A program made the position numbers and the translations under genes. Positions 35,529 to 44,800 of a stretch of 64,000 nt of DNA are shown piece after piece. The stretch is from Paludibacter sp. GTDB taxonomy: Bacteria; Bacteroidota; Bacteroidia; Bacteroidales; Paludibacteraceae. The notes beneath the pieces are model-generated. The model had not been told where the DNA came from, did not search any database, and was given only the letters and a program-made list of their open reading frames with translations. The DNA is taken from positions 159,511 to 223,510 of the forward strand of contig JAFLKK010000005.1 in NCBI GenBank assembly GCA_019163375.1, read 5' to 3'. The first letter of the stretch is position 1, and each line of letters begins with the position of its first letter.

Positions 35529-36854
35529 ATGAAAGATATTGCAATGATTCCTTTATGGTGCTCTATTCCATTTGTAGTAATGCTTCTGGCCATTGCCGTC
35601 GGACCGCTTATTGCCGAAAAGTGGTGGGGCGAAAACAAAAACAAACTACTTGTTTCTCTATTTCTAAGTATTCCGGTAACCATTTATATGTTGGTAAATG
35701 GTCTTTCCGAAAGCCTGATCGACACCGTAGCGTATGACTACATTCCGTTTATGGTTTTGCTCGGATCCTTATTTGTTATTACCGGGGGCATTCATTTGTC
35801 GGGTGATATTAAGGCCAGCCCGATTAACAACACACTATTTTTGGGTATAGGTTATGTGTTGGCATCTGTTATGGGTACCACCGGAGCCGCCATGCTGCTT
35901 ATCCGTCCGGTAATCACTACTAACCAGGAGCGTAAATATACGACTCATACCATATTGTTTTTTATTGCCACGGTGGCCAACTGTGGCGGACTTTTAACCC
36001 CACTCGGCGATCCTCCCCTATTTATGCTTTACCTGCGTGGAGCTGAATTTACGTGGTTTCTCAATTTGTTTCCACAATGGATTTTTGCCGGAACCTTATT
36101 GCTTTTGATCTATTATTTTGTGGATCGGTATTATTACAAAAAAGAAGACTGGGTAGATATAGCCGAAGATTATATTCGGGTAGAACCAATTCGGGTATCC
36201 GGCAATATTAATTTCTTGTTTCTGATAGGTGTGGTTATCTCGGTTGCTTTTATCAACAAGGGAAACATTCCTCAGATGGGCGAAGAACATGCAGCTATCT
36301 GGCTGAAGTATCTTCGGGAAATCGTGCTCTTGGTTCTCACCGCTATGTCATTGTATTATACCAAAAAGGAAGTTCGCAACAGTAATAAATTTACATGGGA
36401 ACCTATCATTGAAGTTGCTTATCTGTTTTTGGGTATTTTTGTAACCATGGCTCCTACATTACTTTGGTTGGCAAAAAATGCTGCAAGTTTTGGAGTAACC
36501 GAACCCTGGCAGTTTTTATATGCTTCGGGCACGCTAAGTTCATTTCTGGACAATACTCCTACCGCAGTTGCTTTTTATGATTTAGCACGCGGTTTAGTTT
36601 CCGGAGGATTACCGGCGACACTTTCGGGCTCAACAATGATAGCCGGAGTTCCTGAAATTATATTAAAAGCCATTTGTGTAGGAGCCGTATTTTTTGGATC
36701 CATGACCTATATTGGTAATGGTCCTAACTTTATGGTAAAATCTATTGCCGAAGAAAGTGGCATAAAAATGCCTGGTTTTTTTGCTTATATGTGGAAATTT
36801 TCGCTGATTGTACTATTGCCAGTCTATATCCTGGTTCAATTGATTTTCATATAG
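35529..36854 (+). CDS. nhaD: NhaD-type Na+/H+ antiporter
   Basis: 441 aa integral membrane protein with about 12 helices, in the ion-transporter (ArsB/NhaD) superfamily. Characteristic elements: HLSGDIKASPINNTLFLGIG, NCGGLLTPLGDPPLFML, SSFLDNTPTAVAFYDLARG, and MTYIGNGPNFMVKSIAEESG, the typical NhaD signature. Exchanges sodium for protons for pH and Na+ homeostasis. It has its own promoter and strong terminator, so it is not strictly in an operon with amt. It may balance charge or Na+ while nitrogen uptake runs, but that is speculative. Confidence 0.9.
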   Translation: MKDIAMIPLWCSIPFVVMLLAIAVGPLIAEKWWGENKNKLLVSLFLSIPVTIYMLVNGLSESLIDTVAYDYIPFMVLLGSLFVITGGIHLSGDIKASPINNTLFLGIGYVLASVMGTTGAAMLLIRPVITTNQERKYTTHTILFFIATVANCGGLLTPLGDPPLFMLYLRGAEFTWFLNLFPQWIFAGTLLLLIYYFVDRYYYKKEDWVDIAEDYIRVEPIRVSGNINFLFLIGVVISVAFINKGNIPQMGEEHAAIWLKYLREIVLLVLTAMSLYYTKKEVRNSNKFTWEPIIEVAYLFLGIFVTMAPTLLWLAKNAASFGVTEPWQFLYASGTLSSFLDNTPTAVAFYDLARGLVSGGLPATLSGSTMIAGVPEIILKAICVGAVFFGSMTYIGNGPNFMVKSIAEESGIKMPGFFAYMWKFSLIVLLPVYILVQLIFI

Positions 36855-36903
36855 ATTTTTATCGGCACAAAAAAAAATAAGTTGATTCGAATCGAATCAG
36901 TAC

Positions 36904-36950
36904 AAAGCACAGCCAACTATTTTATTATAAATAGTTGGCTGTGCTTTTTT
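36904..36950 (+). terminator. Very strong terminator after nhaD
   Basis: AAAGCACAGCCAACTATTT pairs with AAATAGTTGGCTGTGCTTT (19 bp), loop of 6-7 nt, followed by T-run. Confidence 0.92.
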
Positions 36951-37087
36951 GTTGAATATACATCTGATACCAAAATGTAGTTTTTACTAAAAACGAGTAT
37001 TTACAATAGAATCAGCCGTAAAATCCAACCTCAATGTCGCTATTTTGAGTTAAATAATACCTTTTTGTTGTTTTTTATATGGTTTTG

Positions 37088-37107
37088 TTGTCATTTTGCT
37101 TGTGTAA
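37088..37107. repeat. Left arm of 20-bp inverted repeat at glnK2 promoter
   Basis: TTGTCATTTTGCTTGTGTAA; reverse complement matches 37177-37196 at 19 of 20 positions. It overlaps the -33 element. Confidence 0.8.
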
Positions 37108-37130
37108 TTCAAAACAAAGGTATACTTTTG
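37100..37130 (+). promoter_or_regulatory. Promoter of glnK2-amt2 (TTG, 20 bp, TACTTTTG)
   Basis: TTG at 37100-37102, 20-bp spacer, TACTTTTG at 37123-37130. The transcript leader would be about 115 bases. The inverted-repeat arms lie on both sides. Confidence 0.75.
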
Positions 37131-37176
37131 CAATCAAATTATTCAAATATACTACTTTTTGACACAAATAAGGCAT

Positions 37177-37196
37177 TTACACAAGTAAAATGACAA
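37177..37196. repeat. Right arm of 20-bp inverted repeat at glnK2 promoter
   Basis: TTACACAAGTAAAATGACAA, about 40-50 bp downstream of the expected transcription start. Confidence 0.8.
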
Positions 37197-37254
37197 ATAT
37201 TTCATACATTTATGTAAGAAGTAACAATAAATAAAAACAAATAAAACACGATTT

Positions 37255-37602
37255 ATGAAAAAAATTGAAGCAATTATCCGCAAATCAAAATTTGAAGATG
37301 TAAAAGAAGCACTTTATGATCAAGGCATCGAATGGTTCTCTTATTGGGATATTACCGGACTTGGTAAATCGACAGAAGAGCAAATTGTAAGAGGTCAGGT
37401 ATTCCAATCGAGCTACATTCATCGCAGAATGTTATCCATCGTGGTTCGTGACATTAATCTCGAAAAAACAATAAATGCCATTCTGGACTCGGCATGGACC
37501 GGCGAAACCGGAGATGGAAAAATATTTGTTTACGATATTGAAGATACATTCCGTATTCGTAACCGTGAATCAGGCCCGGACGCATTGTTTAACAAAGAAT
37601 AA
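37255..37602 (+). CDS. glnK: P-II nitrogen regulator (GlnK-type), copy 2
   Basis: 115 aa. Starts MKKIEAIIRKSKFEDVKEAL, and the T-loop region (GLGKSTEEQIVRGQVFQSSY) differs from copy 1: it lacks the SYRG sequence of copy 1 and has a Val before Arg-Gly. This suggests partner-specific gating of amt2 and no Tyr at that position for modification. TGETGDGKIFVYDIED and RIRNRESGPDALFNKE are conserved. It lies 47 bp before amt2 in its own operon. Confidence 0.93.
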   Translation: MKKIEAIIRKSKFEDVKEALYDQGIEWFSYWDITGLGKSTEEQIVRGQVFQSSYIHRRMLSIVVRDINLEKTINAILDSAWTGETGDGKIFVYDIEDTFRIRNRESGPDALFNKE

Positions 37603-37649
37603 GAGAAAGAGATAATACAAAAGTTTAAGCATTAAGAAGAAAAAAAGTT

Positions 37650-39020
37650 ATGAAGAAAAATATTTTATCAATAATGGCTCTTTTAGCCTTATCAGTTTCT
37701 GCGCTATCGGCTCAAACGGCTGCGCCTGTTGCCCCCACTGTAGATGCCGGAGACACGGCATGGATGATTGTTGCCACTGCATTTGTGCTACTTATGTCTA
37801 TTCCCGGATTGGCCTTATTTTATGGTGGTTTGGTTCGTCGCAAAAACGTACTGAACGTTTTCATGCAGGTATTTATCCTGGTAGCTGTTATCAGTGTAGA
37901 ATGGGTGATAATTGGTTATAGCAATGCATTTGGATCCAACTCTATAGAAGCACTTAAACCGTATATTGGTGGATTTGATTGGGCATTTTTAAACAACATC
38001 GGCATTAATGATTTAAGCCCTTACTTTATTTCACACTCACAAGTTGGACTTGATGGTGCTGCTGTAGGAACTATACCGCATATCATATTTATCATGTTCC
38101 AATGTATGTTTGCGGTTATTACTCCTGCTTTAATTATTGGAGCATTTGCCGAACGTATTAATTTTAAAGGCTTTCTAATTTTCTCTGTCCTTTGGTCTTT
38201 ATTTATCTACAATCCTGTAGCACACTGGGTTTGGGCTGGTGATGGTTGGTTATTTAAACTAGGAGCATTGGATTTTGCCGGAGGTACCGTAGTACACATC
38301 AATGCCGGTGTAGCTGCCATTGTTACAGCTATCATGCTTGGAAAACGTCGCGACTATAAAGGTCATGCTATACCTGCTCACAACATTACCTATGTGGTTA
38401 TTGGTGCCGGTTTGCTATGGGTTGGTTGGTTTGGATTTAATGCAGGTAGTGGATTGGCTGCCGATGGATTAGCTGCTAATGCATTAATGGTTACACATAT
38501 TGCTGCTGCTGCTGCCGCATTAACATGGGCTCTTTTGGACTGGATTATCGACAAACGCCCAACCATTGTAGGTATCAGTACCGGTGCAGTAGGCGGTTTG
38601 GTTGCTATTACCCCTGCAGCAGGATTTGTGGGAATTCCCGGAGCATTGGCTATTGGAGTATTGGTATCGTTGGTATGTTTTTGCATGGTAGCTTACGTAA
38701 AACCAAAATTAGGATACGACGATTCGCTCGATGCATTTGGTGTTCACGGTGTTGGTGGTATTTTAGGCGCACTTTTAACCGGAGTATTGGCATCACCTCT
38801 TATCCAATCGTCGTACAGTGGAGCTATTTACGGAAACTTCCACCAATTATGGATACAATTCCTGGCCGTGGGTGTAACAATAGTTTTCTCTGGTGTCGGT
38901 ACATTTATACTGTTTAAGCTTGTCGATAAATTGGTCGGACTACGTGCTTCGGACAAACATGAAGCCATTGGTCTTGATGAAACTCAACATGGCGAAACAG
39001 CTTACAACAACTTTGATTAA
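37650..39020 (+). CDS. amt: Ammonium transporter (Amt/MEP), copy 2
   Basis: 456 aa, cleavable signal (SVSALSA, then Q) and 11 helices. AmtB-type signatures: DTAWMIVATAFVLLMSIPGL (start of helix 1), ALFYGGLVRRKNVLN, twin histidines in DFAGGTVVHINAG and AFGVHGVGGILGALLTG, and WFGFNAGSGLAADG. Closer to the classical AmtB group than copy 1. C-terminus GLRASDKHEAIGLDETQHGE is the tail that contacts GlnK in relatives. Follows glnK2 and precedes the second RNA element by 13 bp. Confidence 0.95.
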   Translation: MKKNILSIMALLALSVSALSAQTAAPVAPTVDAGDTAWMIVATAFVLLMSIPGLALFYGGLVRRKNVLNVFMQVFILVAVISVEWVIIGYSNAFGSNSIEALKPYIGGFDWAFLNNIGINDLSPYFISHSQVGLDGAAVGTIPHIIFIMFQCMFAVITPALIIGAFAERINFKGFLIFSVLWSLFIYNPVAHWVWAGDGWLFKLGALDFAGGTVVHINAGVAAIVTAIMLGKRRDYKGHAIPAHNITYVVIGAGLLWVGWFGFNAGSGLAADGLAANALMVTHIAAAAAALTWALLDWIIDKRPTIVGISTGAVGGLVAITPAAGFVGIPGALAIGVLVSLVCFCMVAYVKPKLGYDDSLDAFGVHGVGGILGALLTGVLASPLIQSSYSGAIYGNFHQLWIQFLAVGVTIVFSGVGTFILFKLVDKLVGLRASDKHEAIGLDETQHGETAYNNFD

Positions 39021-39032
39021 TCAAACACCCAT

Positions 39033-39122
39033 ACACGGTGAAATTGGCTACAACGAATCGTGTGTTTTTTAGTTTTATTGTTTAGGGCAGATCATCTCGT
39101 GAGAAATGATCTGCCTATAGAC
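39033..39122 (+). ncRNA. Bipartite structured RNA element, copy 2
   Basis: Begins 13 bp after amt2. ACACG pairs with CGTGT around a 20-nt loop almost identical to copy 1, then TTTTTTAGTTTTATTGTTT. The distal hairpin GGCAGATCAT-C-TC, GTGA loop, GA-A-ATGATCTGCC has a different sequence from copy 1 but the same fold; at least four base pairs are compensatory. The first half looks like a Rho-independent terminator for amt2. The conserved loop and distal hairpin go beyond what termination needs. Confidence 0.6.
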
Positions 39123-39494
39123 AAAAAACGGATGCATTTGTCTAAAAAACAATATATTTTAGAATATTTATTCATCATGCAACCGTAAATAGCCTGTTAT
39201 ATTCAATTGTTTTGTATCTTTGCTGCATATTCAATCTGTTTTATACAAAAAAGCATTCAAAACCACAAAATATTGATTTATCACTTTTATTGGCATTATA
39301 GTTTTAAATTGATATAAAAATAGATATTTTATTTTCAAATCAATATTAGTAAATCTTTTTTTTCAGAAATTGAGCATATTGTAGTGTAAAAACTATCATT
39401 TTAATTATTTTTGCACTGATTTAATATCATTACGAAAGAATAAGACCACAATTTAAAAATAAGAACCAAAAAATAACCCTCAAAAAATATAATT
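39123..39494. other. Upstream region of glutamine synthetase gene
   Basis: About 370 bp, AT-rich. Holds two candidate -7 boxes: TATCTTTG at 39215-39222 and TATTTTTG at 39406-39413. Suggests two promoters, one giving a leader of about 270 bases. No other gene is seen. Confidence 0.5.
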
Positions 39495-41690
39495 ATGTCA
39501 TCATTGAGATTTAACGCAGTAGAAGAAGCTTTTAAGAAAAAAGCCGTTGAAGTTATTGCCCCTTCAAAGTTTACTTCCGATTATTACGGAAAATATGTTT
39601 TCAATAAAGCCGCCATGGTAAAATATCTTTCAAAAGATACATTGAAAGCATTAAACAATGTAATTCAAAAAGGTGCAACACTTGATATCGCACTTGCAAA
39701 CCAAGTTGCAGCAGGTATGAAACTTTGGGCTACAGAATTAGGAGCAACTCACTACACACACTGGTTTCAACCATTAACTGATGGTACTGCTGAGAAGCAT
39801 GATTCATTTATTGACTATGCCGGTGCTCCGGGAGAATCTATTATCGAAGACTTTTCGGGAAAACTTCTTGCTCAACAAGAGCCTGATGCTTCTTCTTTCC
39901 CTAATGGTGGTATCCGTAGCACTTTCGAGGCGCGTGGTTATACTGCTTGGGATCCATCTTCACCTGCTTTCGTAGTAGATGATGCGTTGGTAATTCCTAC
40001 AATCTTTATTTCATACACAGGTGAATCTCTTGACTTAAAAGCTCCTTTATTGAAAGCATTGGCAGCAATTGACAAAGCTGCTGTGGCAGTTTGTCAAATG
40101 TTTGACCCTAACGTAAAGAAAGTTGTTGCTTACTTAGGTTGGGAACAAGAATACTTCCTGGTTGATGAAGGTTTGTACGCAACTCGTCCTGACTTAGTAT
40201 TGACAGGTCGCACATTGATGGGACATGATTCAGCTAAAAACCAACAATTGGACGATCACTATTTCGGATCAGTTCCAACACGTGTTGCTTCTTACATGAA
40301 AGATATTGAGTTCGAAGCTTACAAATATGGTATTCCTGCAAAAACCCGTCACAACGAGGTTGCTCCTAACCAATTTGAGCTTGCTCCTATCTACGGAGAA
40401 TGTAATTTGGCAGTAGACCAAAACTTGTTGATGATGTCTATCATGAAACGTGTTGCCCGTCGTCACGGATTCCGTTTATTGTTACACGAAAAACCATTTG
40501 CAGGTATTAACGGTTCTGGTAAACACAATAACTGGTCACTAGGTACTGATACAGGTGTTGTTTTACACGCTCCAGGAAAAACTGCTGAAGAAAACTTACA
40601 ATTTGTAACTTTCTTGGTAAATACATTGATGGCAGTTCACAAACACAACGGTCTTTTGAAAGCGTCGATTATGACAGCTCAAAATGCTCACCGTTTGGGT
40701 GCTAACGAAGCTCCTCCTGCAATTGTATCAGCATTCCTTGGAACTCAATTGACTGCTATTCTTGACAAATTAGAAAACAGCACAAGCGAAGATGCAATTA
40801 TTATTGATGACAAAAAACAACTACATTTAGGAATACCTCGTATCCCTGAAGTATTCTTGGACAATACCGATCGTAACCGTACTTCTCCATTTGCATTCAC
40901 CGGAAACCGTTTCGAGTTCCGTGCAGTTGGTTCTTCTGCAAACTGTTCTTCGGCCATGGCTGCTTTAAACACGGCAATGGCAGCTCAATTGTTTGAATTC
41001 AAAGCTGAAGTTGATGCTAAAATCGCTAGTGGAGTTACAAAAGAAAAAGCAATCTTCGATGTTATCAAATCATACATTAAAGAATGTAAAGCAATTCGTT
41101 TCGACGGTAACGGCTATAGCGATGAGTGGAAAGTTGAAGCAGCAAAACGTGGTTTGGATTGTGAAACAAGCGTTCCAAAAATCATCGAAGCTTACACTAG
41201 CAAAAGCAGCGTAGAATTGTTTGAAAAAATGGGCGTTCTTAACGAAAAAGAATTACACGCTCGTAACGAAGTGAAATGGGAAACATATACTAAGAAAATC
41301 CAAATCGAAGCCCGTGTTTTAGGCGATTTGGCTATCAACCATATTATTCCTGTAGCAACTCGTTACCAATCACTTCTTTTGGACAACGTATACAAAACAA
41401 AAGCAGTATTTAGTGCCGATAAAGCTGATAAAATAGCTTCACAAGACATGGCATTGATCGAAGAAATTGCAGAACGTATTTCTACTATCAAAGACAATGT
41501 TGAAGCAATGGTTGAAGCACGTAAAGCTGCAAATATTATTGAACACGAAGACAAAAAGGCAACTGCATATCACGATGTTGTACTACCATATTTCGATGTA
41601 ATCCGTTACAATATCGACAAACTTGAATTAGTTGTAGATGACGAAATGTGGACATTGCCTAAATACAGAGAATTGTTATTTATCCGATAA
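39495..41690 (+). CDS. glnN: Glutamine synthetase type III
   Basis: 731 aa, the large GSIII form known from Bacteroides and cyanobacteria (about 725 aa). Makes glutamine from glutamate, ammonium and ATP. Visible motifs: NGGIRSTFEARGYTAWDPSS, GWEQEYFLVDE (glutamate/metal site), KTRHNEVAPNQFELAP, GINGSGKHNNWSLGTD, and NRTSPFAFTGNRFEFRAVGS. No adenylylation motif of GSI is expected. It is the centre of the ammonium-assimilation block, followed by gltB with a terminator between. Confidence 0.96.
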   Translation: MSSLRFNAVEEAFKKKAVEVIAPSKFTSDYYGKYVFNKAAMVKYLSKDTLKALNNVIQKGATLDIALANQVAAGMKLWATELGATHYTHWFQPLTDGTAEKHDSFIDYAGAPGESIIEDFSGKLLAQQEPDASSFPNGGIRSTFEARGYTAWDPSSPAFVVDDALVIPTIFISYTGESLDLKAPLLKALAAIDKAAVAVCQMFDPNVKKVVAYLGWEQEYFLVDEGLYATRPDLVLTGRTLMGHDSAKNQQLDDHYFGSVPTRVASYMKDIEFEAYKYGIPAKTRHNEVAPNQFELAPIYGECNLAVDQNLLMMSIMKRVARRHGFRLLLHEKPFAGINGSGKHNNWSLGTDTGVVLHAPGKTAEENLQFVTFLVNTLMAVHKHNGLLKASIMTAQNAHRLGANEAPPAIVSAFLGTQLTAILDKLENSTSEDAIIIDDKKQLHLGIPRIPEVFLDNTDRNRTSPFAFTGNRFEFRAVGSSANCSSAMAALNTAMAAQLFEFKAEVDAKIASGVTKEKAIFDVIKSYIKECKAIRFDGNGYSDEWKVEAAKRGLDCETSVPKIIEAYTSKSSVELFEKMGVLNEKELHARNEVKWETYTKKIQIEARVLGDLAINHIIPVATRYQSLLLDNVYKTKAVFSADKADKIASQDMALIEEIAERISTIKDNVEAMVEARKAANIIEHEDKKATAYHDVVLPYFDVIRYNIDKLELVVDDEMWTLPKYRELLFIR

Positions 41691-41722
41691 TTGAAGGGTA
41701 AAAACATCTTTCAAAAATAAAG

Positions 41723-41758
41723 ATAGTGGGAAGCCCAGGATGGGTCTCCCACTATTTT
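41723..41758 (+). terminator. Terminator after glnN
   Basis: ATAGTGGGA...GCCCA, loop GGA, TGGGT...TCCCACTAT, then TTTT. A 14-bp stem with one bulge on each side. Confidence 0.8.
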
Positions 41759-41835
41759 GCAAAAAACAATAAAACAAATTAACACAGCAGATTAGCTAAA
41801 AGCAACAGTTTTTAAGCGTATAACAAAGAAAAGCT

Positions 41836-44800
41836 ATGACAACTAACTATTTAAACTCACAACACACTGACGAATATGAGCAGAAATCGCTATATTCGCC
41901 TCAGAACGAACACGATGCCTGCGGTGTAGGATTAGTGTTGAATCTACATGGAGAGAAATCACATGAGATTGTAGAAAACGGGCTTCAGGTACTTGAAAAC
42001 ATGGTACACCGTGGAGCCGAAAGTGCTGATAACAAAACCGGTGATGGTGCCGGTATCTTATTGCAAATACCTCACGAATTTATACTGCTACAAGGCATTC
42101 CTGTACCTGCTAAGGGTAAATATGGAACTGGTCTTGTTTTCTTGCCTAAAGACAATAACAAAGCTGAACTTTGCTTGAACGTTATCAGAGAAAACCTCGA
42201 GAAAGAAGGCCTTACATTACTCGCTATCAGAGATGTACCTGTTAATAGCGATATTCTTGGAGCAATCTCCGCTTCGAATGAACCACAAACCAAACAAATA
42301 TTCGTAACCGGATCTAACTCTCAGGAGGATCTGGAGCGTAAATTGTACATGGTTCGCAAAAAAATCGAAAATTCCATTTCAAAATCAAATATATCAAAAG
42401 AACGCAGTTTTTACATTGTAAGTTTATCTACTAAACAGATGATTTACAAAGGAATGCTAACGTCTTTGCAATTGCGCGAGTATTTCCCCGACTTATCTGA
42501 TAAGAATTTCACCTCAGGTATTGCATTGGTTCACTCACGTTTTAGTACCAACACCTTCCCTACCTGGGATTTGGCACAACCATTCCGCATGATGGGTCAT
42601 AACGGCGAAATCAACACAATCCGTGGTAACCGTCAATGGATGGAATCGCGCGAAAGTGTATTAAAATCGGATCAACTGGGTAATCTGAACGATTTATACC
42701 CTATTGTTCAACCGGGAATGAGTGATAGTGCTTCACTTGATAACGTATTGGAATTCTTAGTTATGTCCGGCAAAAGCTTACCACATGCAATGGCTATGTT
42801 GGTTCCTGAAAGCTGGAATAAAAAGAATCCTATTTCTGATAATTTAAGAGCATTCTACGAATACCACAGTACATTTATGGAACCATGGGATGGTCCCGCA
42901 TGTTTACTTTTCAGTGATGGACGTTATGCAGGTGGTTTGCTCGACCGTAATGGTCTTCGTCCTGCCCGCTACCTTGTTACACATGATGATGTAATGATTA
43001 TTGCGTCAGAAACAGGTACTGTAGAATTTGAACCTGCACGCATCAAAGCCAAAGGTCGTTTGAAACCGGGTAAAATGTTGATGGTGGATACTGAATTAGG
43101 TCAGATTTTCTACGATAACGAATTAAAAGAAGGTCTTGCAAAAGCATTCCCATACCGCGAATGGCTAGACAGAAACTGTGTTGATATTGACAATATCTCT
43201 TCGGGTAGAAACGTGCGTAATGATATGGATAATTACCAAACATTACTTCACGCTTATGCCTACTCTAAAGAAGACCTGGAAAGATTGATACTTCCAATGG
43301 CAAATGATGGCTTTGAACCAACTTCGTCGATGGGTAATGATGTGGCATTGTCGGTATTTTCTGATAAACCTCAGCGTTTGTTCAACTATTTCCGTCAACA
43401 GTTTGCACAGGTAACCAACCCGCCCATTGACCCGATTCGTGAAGAATTGGTTATGTCATTGACCGGATACATTGGTTCTGTACATCAAAATTTATTACAA
43501 GCTGCTCCTGAAATTTGTAAAATGGTGAAACTGAAAAGTCCTGTTCTTACAAACTCTCAGTTCGATATATTGAGCAATTTACAATATAAAGGATTCTACA
43601 CTATTTCTTTACCTATGCTTTTCGACCCTAAAACGGGAGCTGCCGGTCTAGAAAAAGCCATTCAGGAACTTTGCTTATCGGTTGAGAAAGCGGTTGATGA
43701 TGGAAAGAATTATATCGTATTGAGCGACCGTGGTGTTGACGCTACCCATGCACCAATACCTTCGTTGCTTGCTGTATCTGCAGTTCACTTGTATTTAGTT
43801 CAAAAACGCAAGAGAATGCAAATCGATATCGTTGTTGAATCGGCTGAACCACGTGAAGTAATGCACTTTGCCTTGTTGTTCGGATTTGGAGCTAACGCTG
43901 TAAATCCATATATGGTTTTTGCAGTTATCAACGACAGAATCAAAGCAGGAGAAATTCCAATGGATATGGAAACTGCTAAGAAACATTATATCAAAGCTGT
44001 AAACAAAGGCTTGATGAAAGTATTGTCGAAAATGGGTAACTCTACATTGCGTAGCTACCGTGGAGCACATATTTTCGAAGCTGTAGGTATTTCTTCTCCA
44101 TTCCTGAAAAAATACTTCAAAGGTATTTCTTCGGCTATCGAAGGTATCGATATAGAAGATGTTGCAAACGAAGTATTGAAACCACATAACGAAGCGTTTT
44201 TCCCTGCCGAAGGAAGTGATCCTACCCAGTTGGAAAACTTAGGTCAATATGCATATCGCAATAACGGCGAAAAACATGCATGGAACCCTGAAACCATTGC
44301 ACGTTTGCAAATTGCAACAAAAACCAATGACTACGCTAAGTTCAAAGAATATGTAAAAGCGGTAGATGAAAAACCGGCACCAATATTTATTCGTGATTTG
44401 ATGGATTTCAAACGCAATCCTATCGACATCAACGAAGTTGAACCTGCCGAAAGCATCATGAAACGTTTTGTTACCGGTGCAATGTCTTACGGCTCCATCA
44501 GTCGTGAAGCTCACGAAGCAATGGCAATTGCCATGAACATTATTGGTGGACGAAGCAATACCGGTGAAGGTGGTGAAGATCCTGAACGTTATAAACCACG
44601 TGAAGACGGTTTAAGTACTCGTAGTGCCATTAAACAAGTTGCTTCCGGACGTTTCGGTGTAACATCTGAATATTTGGTAAATGCCGATGAAATTCAAATT
44701 AAAATGGCTCAGGGAGCTAAACCCGGAGAAGGTGGACAGTTACCTGGTCATAAAGTAGATAAAATCATTGCAAAAACCCGTCACTCTATACCGGGAATTT

